Below, in pieces: positions 6,792 through 14,710 of a stretch of DNA of 19,292 bases. Positions within the stretch are counted from its first letter, which is position 1. Each line of letters starts with the position of its first letter. The stretch is from JAYEHC01 sp964490635 (GTDB taxonomy: Bacteria > Patescibacteriota > Minisyncoccia > JAHIHE01 > JAGLIN01). The notes under the pieces are model-generated. The model saw nothing but the letters and a program-made list of their open reading frames with translations, searched no databases and was not told where the DNA came from. The translations under genes were made by a program, and so were the position numbers. The stretch lies in the NCBI GenBank assembly GCA_964490635.1, contig CAZBCK010000017.1, positions 1-19,292 of the forward strand, in the 5' to 3' direction.

Positions 6792-7088
6792 ATGAAATGG
6801 AAATGGTCCACTTTAACTCGTGGACAGTTTGTTATGAGCTTTGTAATATCGCTATTGTTAACTGTAATACTCTTTCTAATATTACATTTTACAATTGCGT
6901 CAGCGCCAATTCGCGCTATTTTCATAACTTCAATGGCGATAGTGATATTCTATCAGATTTCGCCGAGAATCACACTGAAATTAACAAGGGGAAATTACAG
7001 ACAAATTATACTTGAATTTGTCTCCCCAGAAAAATATCAAAAGCGAGAAAAACAATTGAGTAAAATATTAAAGCGACAACAAAAGTAA
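6792..7088 (+). CDS. Small two-helix membrane protein of unknown function
   Basis: This 98-aa product starts at ATG 6792, 7 nt after AAAGGAGGG that lies inside the preceding gene, with only 2 nt between the genes. A basic N-terminus (MKWKWSTLTRGQ) precedes a hydrophobic segment at about 13-36 and a second at about 39-56, joined by a tight turn (ASAPIR). The remaining 40 residues are very basic (QKREKQLSKILKRQQK) and should lie in the cytoplasm if both ends are inside. That shape suits a small inner-membrane anchor, but no family is recognised and no function is proposed. A promoter for nusA begins 39 nt downstream. Confidence 0.7.
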   Translation: MKWKWSTLTRGQFVMSFVISLLLTVILFLILHFTIASAPIRAIFITSMAIVIFYQISPRITLKLTRGNYRQIILEFVSPEKYQKREKQLSKILKRQQK

Positions 7089-7126
7089 ACACACCATACT
7101 CTCGGATTTATTCCCTGGGTATTTTT

Positions 7127-7154
7127 TTGACAAAAAATTATAATCTGCTATAGT
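7127..7154 (+). promoter_or_regulatory. nusA promoter
   Basis: TTGACA (7127-7132), a 16-nt spacer, and TATAGT (7149-7154) preceded by TGC, an extended -10. Transcription would begin near 7161, giving a leader of about 98 nt before nusA. The layout is the same as for the thpR and 6597 promoters. Confidence 0.7.
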
Positions 7155-7198
7155 ATTGTTATACTTGAGAAAGAAAGCAGAACGATTGTTTTTTAATG

Positions 7199-7224
7199 CC
7201 TATCAGAATTGGATAGGTTTTTTT
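7199..7224 (+). terminator. Weak intrinsic-terminator-like hairpin in the nusA leader
   Basis: CCTATC (7199-7204), a 7-nt loop, and GATAGG (7212-7217) followed directly by seven T (7218-7224). The six-pair stem has only three G-C pairs, weak for a terminator. It sits between the nusA promoter and the nusA start, so it would act on nusA's own transcript. It could be an attenuator. Confidence 0.5.
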
Positions 7225-7258
7225 AAAAAAGCAGATAATAATCTAACTAAATAAAAAT

Positions 7259-8458
7259 ATGGAACAAAAACAATTTATATTGGCAATTGACCAAATATGT
7301 GAGGAAAAAGGAATTTCCAGAGAAAAGGCTATTGAGATAGTTGAAGCGTTTTTAGCGTCAGCGTATAAAAAAGAATACGGGGAAAAAGGACAAATTATAA
7401 AAATTGATTTTGATGAAGTAAGCGGAGATATGAAAGTATTCCAGATAAAAATAGTCGCGGAAGAAACAGATACCGAAGAAATAAAAGAAACTGAAGAAAT
7501 CGAGACAGAAGATAATGAAGAGGATCAGAAAAAGAAATTTAATCCTGATAAAAATATTACGATTGAAGAAGCAAAAAAGTATAAGAAGAAACCGCAAATT
7601 GATGATGAAATTAAAATTCCTCTTCCGTCACGCACTGATTTTGGAAGAATCGCCGCTCAGACCGCGAAACAGGTTATGATTCAAAAAATAAGAGAAGCGG
7701 AAAAAGAAGCAATTTTCAATGAGTTCAAAAATAAAGAAGGAGAAGTGGTAAATGGAACCATACAAAGAATTGAAGGAAAAAATATTTTTGTAGATATCGG
7801 AAAGGCTGTTGGGATTCTTTATCCAAGTGAACAGATAAGCAGCGAATACTACAAGATTGGACAGAAGTTAAAGGTCTATATTATGAAGATAGATGAAAAC
7901 GCTAAAGAGGCGAACTTAATTTTGTCCAGAACAAATTCAAGCATCGTAGAAAAACTATTTGAACTTGAAGTTCCTGAAATATTTTCAAAAACAGTGGAAA
8001 TAAAATCAATTGCGCGCGAAGCGGGACTCCGAACTAAAGTCGCTGTTTCTTCAAATGAGGAAGGAATAGATCCGGTCGGATCATGCGTTGGACAACGAGG
8101 CGCAAGAATTCAAACGATCATTAATGAGCTAGATGGAGAAAAAATTGATATTATTGAATGGAACGATAGTATAAAAAAATATATTCAACATGCGCTTTCA
8201 CCAGCAAAAGTGTCGCGTATTGATACCAACAAAGAACAAAAATCCGTCATTGCTTATGTTAACGAAGATCAGCTTTCTCTGGCCATTGGAAAACAAGGAC
8301 AAAATGTTCGCCTTGCCGCAAAACTAACAGGATGGAAGATTGATGTTGTGGAAAATAAAGAAGAAGGTGAAGAGAATGAAAAGGTTGAGAAGAAAAAAGA
8401 GATTGGAGAAATGAATAAGAAAAAGAAGACTGCAGATACTGAAAAAGCTAAAGAATAG
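7259..8458 (+). CDS. nusA: Transcription termination/antitermination factor NusA
   Basis: RNA polymerase-binding elongation factor that modulates pausing and termination. Domains in order: N-terminal polymerase-binding domain (1-150, with SRTDFGRIAAQTAKQVM at 124-140), S1 domain (about 160-224), and two KH domains (about 230-364) with VGQRGARI and IGKQGQNVRLA loops. Residues 67-104 form an acidic then lysine-rich insert not usual in NusA, and the C-terminus is a 35-residue charged tail without acidic repeat domains. At 399 aa the length fits NusA without those domains. No Shine-Dalgarno: ATG follows AATAAAAAT. The usual neighbours rimP and infB are absent. The leader carries a terminator-like hairpin that may allow autoregulation. 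Confidence 0.97.
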   Translation: MEQKQFILAIDQICEEKGISREKAIEIVEAFLASAYKKEYGEKGQIIKIDFDEVSGDMKVFQIKIVAEETDTEEIKETEEIETEDNEEDQKKKFNPDKNITIEEAKKYKKKPQIDDEIKIPLPSRTDFGRIAAQTAKQVMIQKIREAEKEAIFNEFKNKEGEVVNGTIQRIEGKNIFVDIGKAVGILYPSEQISSEYYKIGQKLKVYIMKIDENAKEANLILSRTNSSIVEKLFELEVPEIFSKTVEIKSIAREAGLRTKVAVSSNEEGIDPVGSCVGQRGARIQTIINELDGEKIDIIEWNDSIKKYIQHALSPAKVSRIDTNKEQKSVIAYVNEDQLSLAIGKQGQNVRLAAKLTGWKIDVVENKEEGEENEKVEKKKEIGEMNKKKKTADTEKAKE

Positions 8459-8469
8459 AATTTTACCAC

Positions 8470-8626
8470 TGTTATTGCAAGTAAAGTGGAGCGATAGCGG
8501 AATGGAGCGTAGCAATCCCGTAATTACACGCAAAAAACTTAATTGCGGGATTGCATAGTTTATCCCGTACTTGATACGAGATCGCCTTCTTGCGAACTGT
8601 GTTCACTCGGGCTTCTCGCAATGACA
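8470..8626. repeat. Palindromic element of the TGTCATTGCGAA family, copy 2
   Basis: Degenerate left end TGTTATTGCAA (8470-8480) and right end CTCGCAATGACA (8615-8626) are inverted. Internal arms GCAATCCCGTAATT (8512-8525) and AATTGCGGGATTGC (8541-8554) pair at 13 of 14. AGTGGAGCGATAGCGGAA is shared with the copy at 5537-5654. This copy has about 40 extra nt between the internal stem and the right end. It lies between nusA and ppaC, non-coding. Confidence 0.8.
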
Positions 8627-8676
8627 AGTAATTCAAAAAAATTTACGAATGTAACAACAACTAATAATTTAATTCT

Positions 8677-9609
8677 ATGAAAAATAAAACCATCTCTATC
8701 GGGCATAAAAATCCTGACACGGATTCTGTTCTATCGGCGATTCTAGTTTCCAGATTTGGGAAAAAAATATTCGGACTTGATGCTGAAGCAGTGACAGCGG
8801 GAAGTATAAACAATGAAACAAAATATATTCTCAATCTTTTAAAAATCAAGAAACCGAGAATCTTGAAAAAGATTAAGAATGAAAAAGTTGTTTTAGTTGA
8901 CACCAACGAGCCAAGCCAGATTATTAACGGACTGACGGAAGAAAATTTAATGGCAATTATTGACCATCATAATCTCGGCGGACTTAAATCTACAAAACCG
9001 ATTTATACTAGAATTGAACCAATCGGCTGTACCGGATCCGTAATTTATAAAATCTTGCGGGAGAAAAATATTAAGATAGACAAGACATCAGCTATTTTAA
9101 TGATTGCTGGCATTATTTCAGATACTTTAAATTTTCACTCCCCTAGTGCCACTAAAGAAGACAAAAAAATATTCAAAGAACTGAATAAAATCGCTAAATT
9201 AGAGATCAAGGAATTTATAAAAAATTTGTTTGCCGCAAAATCAAGTTTAAAAGGAATTTCCATTAAAGACATTGCTGACAAAGATTACAAAAAATTTGAA
9301 ATGGGAGAAAGCAAGGTTGGCATCGGAGTTTGGGAAACAACAGACCCAGAAAGCGTAAATTCACAGAAAGATAAAATTATTAAAGAGCTTATTAAAAAAA
9401 AGAGGAAAGAAAAAATGGACTATATGTTTTTCGCGGTTGTTGATATTATTAGAAACAATTCTTATTTATATGTGATTGGAGATGAGGAAGAGGTATTGGC
9501 AAGAAAAATATTTAATATTAAAGCTGAAAAAAATATAATGTTTCTAAAAAAAGTAGTATCCAGAAAAAAACAGGTAGTGCCGCAATTGAGAAGTGAATTG
9601 AGAAAGTGA
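8677..9609 (+). CDS. ppaC: Family II (manganese-dependent) inorganic pyrophosphatase
   Basis: Hydrolyses pyrophosphate to phosphate in the cytoplasm, pulling forward tRNA charging, nucleic acid and sugar-nucleotide synthesis. The DHH-family metal ligands are visible: GHKNPDTDS (H10, D14, D16), LVDTNE (D75), DHH (96-98) and GIISDTLNFHSPSAT (D149). The C-terminal DHHA2 domain ends with SRKKQVVPQL (295-304), the substrate-binding signature of the family. No CBS domains are inserted, so this is the short form, and 310 aa is normal. ATG at 8677 follows TTTAATTCT with no Shine-Dalgarno. The gap from nusA is filled by a repeat element, so separate transcription is likely. Confidence 0.96.
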   Translation: MKNKTISIGHKNPDTDSVLSAILVSRFGKKIFGLDAEAVTAGSINNETKYILNLLKIKKPRILKKIKNEKVVLVDTNEPSQIINGLTEENLMAIIDHHNLGGLKSTKPIYTRIEPIGCTGSVIYKILREKNIKIDKTSAILMIAGIISDTLNFHSPSATKEDKKIFKELNKIAKLEIKEFIKNLFAAKSSLKGISIKDIADKDYKKFEMGESKVGIGVWETTDPESVNSQKDKIIKELIKKKRKEKMDYMFFAVVDIIRNNSYLYVIGDEEEVLARKIFNIKAEKNIMFLKKVVSRKKQVVPQLRSELRK

Positions 9610-9765
9610 AATTCAAAAATTTAACAATGGAACCCTGACGAAAGTCAGGAAGAGCAAAATTTATTACAGTTGAAAATCTGCCTCACTTTCGTGAGAGCTC
9701 CACTTAAAACAATATTGCCAAAATTTGTTAATTCGCAATTCGTTAATTTTTTAATTCTAGCTATT
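9610..9765 (+). other. Leader region between ppaC and tig
   Basis: Contains two small hairpins, CCTGAC-GAAA-GTCAGG (9634-9649, not followed by T) and CTCAC-TTTC-GTGAG (about 9683-9696), then AATT-containing heptamer-like units (GTTAATT, GCAATTC, GTTAATT, about 9727-9755). No promoter or Shine-Dalgarno was convincing. Confidence 0.45.
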
Positions 9766-11055
9766 ATGAAAACTCAAATCAAAAATCTCCCAAAATCACA
9801 GAAAGAAATTTCAGTGGAAATTTCAGTGGAAGAAATGGAAAAATATTCTGACAGAGCAATTAGTAAACTTTCCAGCGCTCATAAATTTGACGGATTTAGA
9901 CAAGGCAAAGCGCCAAAGAATGTCGTTGAACAACAGCTCGGAAAACTCGCGATTTTTAAAGAAGCAACTAAAATTGCCGTTGAAAATTCTTATCTGGAAA
10001 TACTGGAAGAAAACAAATTAAATCCTCTCGGTCAGCCCAAAGCGGAAATTACCAAAGCAGCTCCGGGAAATCAGTTTGAATACAAAATTACAATTTCAGT
10101 TATGCCTAAAACAAAACTATGGGATTATCAAAAAGTATCAGGGAAAATAAAAATTAAAGAAATAGAAGAAGAAACAATTGAGCAAGAGATAAAAACTCTC
10201 CGGAAAAAGAAAGCGGTATATATCACAAAAGACGAGCCAGCCGAAAAAGAAGATCGTGTTGAAATTGATTTTGAATCAAGAGTAGGCGGCGTAAAAATTG
10301 AAGGTGGCGAAAGTAAAAATCATCCACTGACAATTGGAGAAAGCAAATTTGTTCCCGGATTTGAAGAAAATCTGATTGGAATGGAAAAAGATGATGTCAA
10401 GGAATTTAACCTTGTTTTTCCAGAAGACTACCACAAAAAAGAACTGGCTGGAAAAAATGCCAGTTTCAAAGTTACAATGAATATCGTGCAAAAAGTTGAA
10501 TTGCCGAAAATAGACAATGATTTTGCAAAAGGGATCGGAAAATTTAAAGATTTGAATGAATTGAGAAAAAGTATTAAGGAAGGAATGATTATAGAAGAAA
10601 AAAACAGAGCCGAAGAGGAATATAGAAACAAACTAATTAACAAAATAGCTGAAAAATCAATTGCTGAAATTCCGGATATTCTAATAGAATCAGAACTTGA
10701 AAATATGATCAACGAATTTAAAAACAGTGTTACGCAAACAGGAATACTTTTTGAAGATTATCTGAAAAATATAAATATTGATTTGGAAAAACTAAAAAAA
10801 GAGTGGAGAGAAATGGCCAAAAAAAGAGTAATGATCGGACTTACACTCAGAGAAATATCAATTAAAGAGAAAATAAAAATAGAAGATGGTGAAGTGGAAG
10901 AAAGAATAAATCAAACTTTGAAGTTTTATCCCAATGAAAAAGAAATAAGAGAAAAACTGGATATGGAAAAATTCAAAGAACATACCGCCAGCACACTCGT
11001 TAATGAAAAAGTTTTTGAAATCTTGGAAAAAATAGCGAAGAAAAATACGAAATAA
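9766..11055 (+). CDS. tig: Trigger factor
   Basis: Ribosome-associated chaperone with peptidyl-prolyl isomerase activity that holds nascent chains at the exit tunnel. The ribosome-binding domain is present with the signature GFRQGKAP (about residues 43-50). A central FKBP-type domain follows (RVEIDFESRVGGVKIEGGES through GENLIG-like FEENLIGM and FPEDYHKKELAGKNASF). The C-terminal helical chaperone arms span about 250-429. The frame is open further upstream to 9670, but the additional 32 residues are unlike the family and run through non-coding-looking repeats, so ATG 9766 (429 aa, a normal length) is used. No Shine-Dalgarno. The clpP/clpX genes often nearby are absent. Confidence 0.96.
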   Translation: MKTQIKNLPKSQKEISVEISVEEMEKYSDRAISKLSSAHKFDGFRQGKAPKNVVEQQLGKLAIFKEATKIAVENSYLEILEENKLNPLGQPKAEITKAAPGNQFEYKITISVMPKTKLWDYQKVSGKIKIKEIEEETIEQEIKTLRKKKAVYITKDEPAEKEDRVEIDFESRVGGVKIEGGESKNHPLTIGESKFVPGFEENLIGMEKDDVKEFNLVFPEDYHKKELAGKNASFKVTMNIVQKVELPKIDNDFAKGIGKFKDLNELRKSIKEGMIIEEKNRAEEEYRNKLINKIAEKSIAEIPDILIESELENMINEFKNSVTQTGILFEDYLKNINIDLEKLKKEWREMAKKRVMIGLTLREISIKEKIKIEDGEVEERINQTLKFYPNEKEIREKLDMEKFKEHTASTLVNEKVFEILEKIAKKNTK

Positions 11056-11091
11056 TTAATAAGGAAATAGTTAATAAGCTTCGCGCATTTA

Positions 11092-11217
11092 TTCTCCCCC
11101 TGATAAGGGGAAGTTAGAGAGGGTTTTGAATGCGAGTAAAATTGTGATTATAAAAAAGGGTTAGAAAACAATTCAATTCTATAAACCCCTCCCAACCTCC
11201 CCTTATCAGAGGAAGAG
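11092..11217. repeat. Palindromic element with CTGATAAGGGGA arms
   Basis: Left arm 11092-11126 (includes CTGATAAGGGGAAGTTAGAG) and right arm 11183-11217 (includes CTCCCCTTATCAG) are inverted repeats pairing at about 28 of 35 positions. A GCGCAT motif flanks the left arm and GCGC the right. It lies in the convergent gap between tig and the PBP2 gene, where a long stem could serve as a transcription boundary, though no T-run follows. Confidence 0.75.
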
Positions 11218-11233
11218 CGCATAAAGAAATCAC

Positions 11234-13123
11234 CTAGTTTTCATTTTCCCTAAAATACCATTTCAACACTTCCTTCGCCATGGGCACTGCCGCAATGTGT
11301 CCCTCGCCTCCTCCTTCAATTATAATAGCCATGGCAATCTCTGGATCATCATAAGGCGCATAAACCGTATACCAGGCATGCGTTTTTTTGTTTCTCGCAT
11401 ATTGCGCCGTTCCTGTTTTGCCTGCCGCCTTAACAGGCAAATTGGCAAGAGCTCTCCCTGAACCAGACAAGACATTTTCTCTCATTCCTTTTTGAATCCA
11501 TTTTATATTTTCTGGATCTATGAAATTTTCTCTTATTATCTTTGGTTTAATATCTTCAACCACATTGCCGTTCAGATCAATCATTTTATCAACCACTTGC
11601 GGTTGAAATAATTTTCCTCCATTCGCAATAACTGCCGTATAAACCGCAACTTGCAAAGGCGTTGTCAGAACATCTCCCTGTCCAATAGAAACATGATAAG
11701 TATCTCCAATATACCACTTTTCATTTTTCACATTCTTTTTCCACGCCTTGTCAGGTATAAACCCAATACTCTCTTCGGGAATATCAATCCCGAGAGATTC
11801 CCCAAGACCAAAAAGATTTGAATACTTTTTTATTCTATCTATTCCAAGTCCCTCTATATCACCATATCCTCCGCCAACCGTATAAAAATAAACATTGCAG
11901 GATTGCGCTATTGCTTTTACCAGATTAACCGGTCCGTGCGCTTTCCAATCCAGAAACCGATACGAACCGATATATATTGCCTCGCCGCCAACTATAATTT
12001 TGCTTGGAGATATTATGTTTTCTTGAAGCGCCGCCGCTCCGATCAACGGTTTTATTGTTGATCCGGGAGGATATTCCCCTGAAATAGCTTTATTAAAAAG
12101 TGGCTTCATCTCATCGCTCAATAATCTATCATAATCGCCGCTACTTATCCCTCCGGCAAAAAGATTATTATTATATGACGGAAAACTAACTAACGCCAAA
12201 ACCGCTCCATTTTTCGGATCAATGGCAACAGCAGCCGCTCCGTTATTTGTTTCTAATTTTTCTACAATTCTGGCAATCTCGTCATAGATCTTTTTTTGTA
12301 ACTCCGAATCAATATTCAAAACAAGATTATCTCCTGACTTACAATCTTCTTGTTCTATAATTTTGATTTTTTTTCCAAAAGAATCAACTTCAATTTCCTG
12401 CTTTCCATATACTCCTCTTAACTGTTTTTCGTAAGTTAATTCCAAACCGTTTTTCCCTATCGTATCATTGATCAGATAATCAGAATGTTTTTCAAGTTCG
12501 TCTTCGCTTATTTTTCCATTATAACCGATAATATTAGAAAAATAATTACCATCAATGTAATTTCTAACAGAACTTTTTTCAAGTTCAACTCCATCAATAT
12601 TCCTTATTTTTTCTTCAATGATCAATGCATCTTCCTTATTTATATTTTCCAGAATTAAAAACGGCTGATACAGAAGCGGATCTACTTCTTTGGTTTTTTC
12701 ATTAAAGTCATTTTTACTAATACCAACTATCTCAGACAAGCTGTTAATTTTTTCGTCTATTCTGTCTCTTTCTTTAAAAAAATCATATGGAATTATTGCC
12801 AAATCAAAAACCGGTATATTAAAAACGATCTGTTTTCGGTTCTTGTCATAAATTATCCCTCTGGGAGATTTTAGAGCCGTAGTCCTTGTATAATTTCTTT
12901 CCGAAATTTCCATATAATAATTTCCCTTTATTATCTGAAGATATGCCGCTTGCAAAAAAAGCAAAAAAAAGATAATAAAAAATATTATTTTTGTTATCTC
13001 TATGTTTTTACTATCAATTAAGTACTCAATCTTACTTACCTCTTTCTGCGTTGATCCTATAAAAATTTCCTCCAACTCCGCCGCATTCTTACTTTTTTTA
13101 TTTATAAAATACTTGACTTTCAT
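11234..13123 (-). CDS. mrdA: Penicillin-binding protein 2 (elongasome transpeptidase)
   Basis: Class B PBP that cross-links peptidoglycan during side-wall growth. A cytoplasmic N-terminus (1-42) and one membrane anchor (about 43-63) precede the dimerisation domain, which opens with RTTALKSPRGIIYDKN (80-95). The transpeptidase motifs are all present: STIK (S355-K358), SCN (408-410) and KTG (569-571). Length is 629 aa, as expected. Its start ATG 13123 overlaps the end of mreD by 26 nt, and it is last in the mreC-mreD-mrdA run, so it should work with MreB, MreC and MreD. No rodA follows; its partner glycosyltransferase must lie elsewhere. The long 42-residue N-terminus is slightly unusual. Confidence 0.96.
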   Translation of the reverse strand: MKVKYFINKKSKNAAELEEIFIGSTQKEVSKIEYLIDSKNIEITKIIFFIIFFLLFLQAAYLQIIKGNYYMEISERNYTRTTALKSPRGIIYDKNRKQIVFNIPVFDLAIIPYDFFKERDRIDEKINSLSEIVGISKNDFNEKTKEVDPLLYQPFLILENINKEDALIIEEKIRNIDGVELEKSSVRNYIDGNYFSNIIGYNGKISEDELEKHSDYLINDTIGKNGLELTYEKQLRGVYGKQEIEVDSFGKKIKIIEQEDCKSGDNLVLNIDSELQKKIYDEIARIVEKLETNNGAAAVAIDPKNGAVLALVSFPSYNNNLFAGGISSGDYDRLLSDEMKPLFNKAISGEYPPGSTIKPLIGAAALQENIISPSKIIVGGEAIYIGSYRFLDWKAHGPVNLVKAIAQSCNVYFYTVGGGYGDIEGLGIDRIKKYSNLFGLGESLGIDIPEESIGFIPDKAWKKNVKNEKWYIGDTYHVSIGQGDVLTTPLQVAVYTAVIANGGKLFQPQVVDKMIDLNGNVVEDIKPKIIRENFIDPENIKWIQKGMRENVLSGSGRALANLPVKAAGKTGTAQYARNKKTHAWYTVYAPYDDPEIAMAIIIEGGGEGHIAAVPMAKEVLKWYFRENEN

Positions 13124-13646
13124 TTTTATCTTTAAGACCTAAATTAAATATTGAAATTCCCACTCCATATGAAAACGGGTAAATTAAAATTGCTATGTAA
13201 ACTATCTCAAATACAATTACGATGGTCAATCTGTTTAATTCTGTCAGATCAAAGATCAGTTGAAAATTGTTCAGATTTATTAGAATAAAATATAAAATAT
13301 TATAGACAGCAATTCCCAAAAAAGAGATCAAAAATAAATTTAAAGAAAAAAGTTCCTTTAAAAAATAGTGCGCAAGATATGATGAAATAAAAACTGCCAC
13401 AAGAACACTAATAATAATTGGTCCAAAATAAACATCAGAAAATATATCCAGAAAAAAAGCACAGAAAAATGAAACATAAAACATCTCTGATGATCTGCAC
13501 GAGAATGAAGCTGCTATTAATAATATTAAAAGCAAATTTGGAATAATTAATTCAGAGAATAGTTGCGGAATAAAAGTTATTTGCAAGAACATAACTAAAA
13601 ATAGAAACGGCAAAAATATATGGTTATTTAAATTTCTATCAGTCAT
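13098..13646 (-). CDS. mreD: Rod-shape-determining membrane protein MreD
   Basis: A 182-aa polytopic membrane protein with about five to six hydrophobic segments and very few charges, placed exactly between mreC and the PBP2 gene, as in most rod-shaped bacteria. MreD is poorly conserved, so the call rests on topology, size and synteny rather than catalytic motifs. It overlaps mreC by 8 nt and the PBP2 gene by 26 nt, which indicates one transcript with coupled translation. ATG at 13646. Confidence 0.87.
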   Translation of the reverse strand: MTDRNLNNHIFLPFLFLVMFLQITFIPQLFSELIIPNLLLILLIAASFSCRSSEMFYVSFFCAFFLDIFSDVYFGPIIISVLVAVFISSYLAHYFLKELFSLNLFLISFLGIAVYNILYFILINLNNFQLIFDLTELNRLTIVIVFEIVYIAILIYPFSYGVGISIFNLGLKDKNESQVFYK

Positions 13647-14463
13647 AATTTTCTATAATAAAGACTTCTTCAATCCTATTAAAATTAACGAAAAGATCAA
13701 GATCGGCAGCTTTAAAAACCTCATTTGCTGATTCTTCCACATTTGAGATTTTTCCTATAATAAGTCCTTTTGGTATTCCACTTTCCAGACCTGAAGTAAT
13801 AATCAAATCACCGGTTATAAGTTCTTCATTTTGATTGATCATTTCCAGTTTCACTCCTGTCGCATATTTTCCTTTGACAATGCCATTCGCGCGCGTTGTC
13901 TGTGTTATTGAATTTATAGAACTGTCAGAACTTGTAATAAGCATAACTTTTGAGAAATTATCAAAAACTTCTATGACCTTCCCGATCAGTATTCCTCCGG
14001 AAACCATTACTGCTTGATTTTCTTTTATTCCATTTTTCGCCCCCAAATCAATGATAATATATTTTCCGTAATTATTTGGATCTTTCCCGATTATTCTTCC
14101 AATTTCCCACTGGAAACATGATCCGTTCAAACACATATTTTCAGAAAAATCGAGTTGTCGTCTCAGAACTTTATTTTCTCTTTCTATTTCTTTAAGTCCT
14201 GAAACTTCATAAATTAGTCTTAAATTTTCGTTCTTAAGCACAACATTCTCCTTCTTAAACTTATCAATATTTTTGATTGTGTAAAAAAAACCGTCTATAT
14301 CAATTGAAAATGTTTGAGATACTTTCTGTATGGGAGCCGTAACATAAAACACAGCATTTTTTACACGGTCCAGATATCCAAAACTATTCAAAAAAATTAG
14401 CAGTACGGAAACTACTAACAGAAAAATTAAAGACGCTATTTTTGAACTAATTTCTTTTTTCAT
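13639..14463 (-). CDS. mreC: Cell-shape-determining protein MreC
   Basis: Periplasmic scaffold linking MreB filaments to PBP2. One N-terminal membrane segment (about 8-28), a coiled coil (NIDKFKKENVVLKNENLRL, then LKEIERENKVLRRQL), and two beta-barrel halves with DLGAKNGIKENQAVM and ITSGLESGIPKGLIIGKI, which are family hallmarks. The frame also allows a GTG start 24 nt upstream (14487), but ATG 14463 gives MKKEISSKIASLIF, a more typical start, and 274 aa. No Shine-Dalgarno. A repeat element separates it from mreB upstream. On the minus strand the repeat end supplies ATGACA, 16 nt before TTAAGT, which could act as a weak leaderless promoter. Confidence 0.94.
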   Translation of the reverse strand: MKKEISSKIASLIFLLVVSVLLIFLNSFGYLDRVKNAVFYVTAPIQKVSQTFSIDIDGFFYTIKNIDKFKKENVVLKNENLRLIYEVSGLKEIERENKVLRRQLDFSENMCLNGSCFQWEIGRIIGKDPNNYGKYIIIDLGAKNGIKENQAVMVSGGILIGKVIEVFDNFSKVMLITSSDSSINSITQTTRANGIVKGKYATGVKLEMINQNEELITGDLIITSGLESGIPKGLIIGKISNVEESANEVFKAADLDLFVNFNRIEEVFIIENYD

Positions 14464-14490
14464 AGAAGTACTTAAAAATTTCTTCACTTT

Positions 14491-14700
14491 CTGTCATTCT
14501 GAACTTGTTTCAGAATCTACCTTCTTTTACAATTAGCCGAACCTACAAATCACTAATTGTTTGAATAAGTTGAAAACACAATAACCGTATTATTATAGAA
14601 AAATGATTATGTTTTTGCACTGTAGATAAGAACATAATATTGAATAGTACAAGTCAAAACCTAACACAACAAAGATTTTGAAACAAGTTCAGAATGACAA
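14491..14700. repeat. Palindromic element, copy 2 of the TTCAGAATGAC family
   Basis: Left end CTGTCATTCTGAACTTGTTT (from 14491) and right end GAAACAAGTTCAGAATGACA (to about 14699) are inverted repeats of about 26 nt. The first 100 nt match 4253 back to about 4154 in opposite orientation at roughly 88 percent by eye. It occupies the gap between mreC and mreB and is non-coding. Confidence 0.8.
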
Positions 14701-14710
14701 ACTAAAAATA

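Noticed and set aside
9634..9649. CCTGAC-GAAA-GTCAGG as a ppaC terminator
   Set aside because: A good small hairpin, but followed by AAGAGC and not a T-run on either useful strand.
9670..9765. Upstream extension of trigger factor by 32 codons
   Set aside because: The start would not be ATG, the sequence consists of small hairpins and AATT heptamers, and ATG 9766 gives a normal-length protein.
9805..9828. 12-nt direct duplication (GAAATTTCAGTG twice) in tig as an insertion
   Set aside because: The resulting EISVEISVEE keeps the normal length and strand pattern of the trigger factor N-terminus, so it is probably not a recent insertion.
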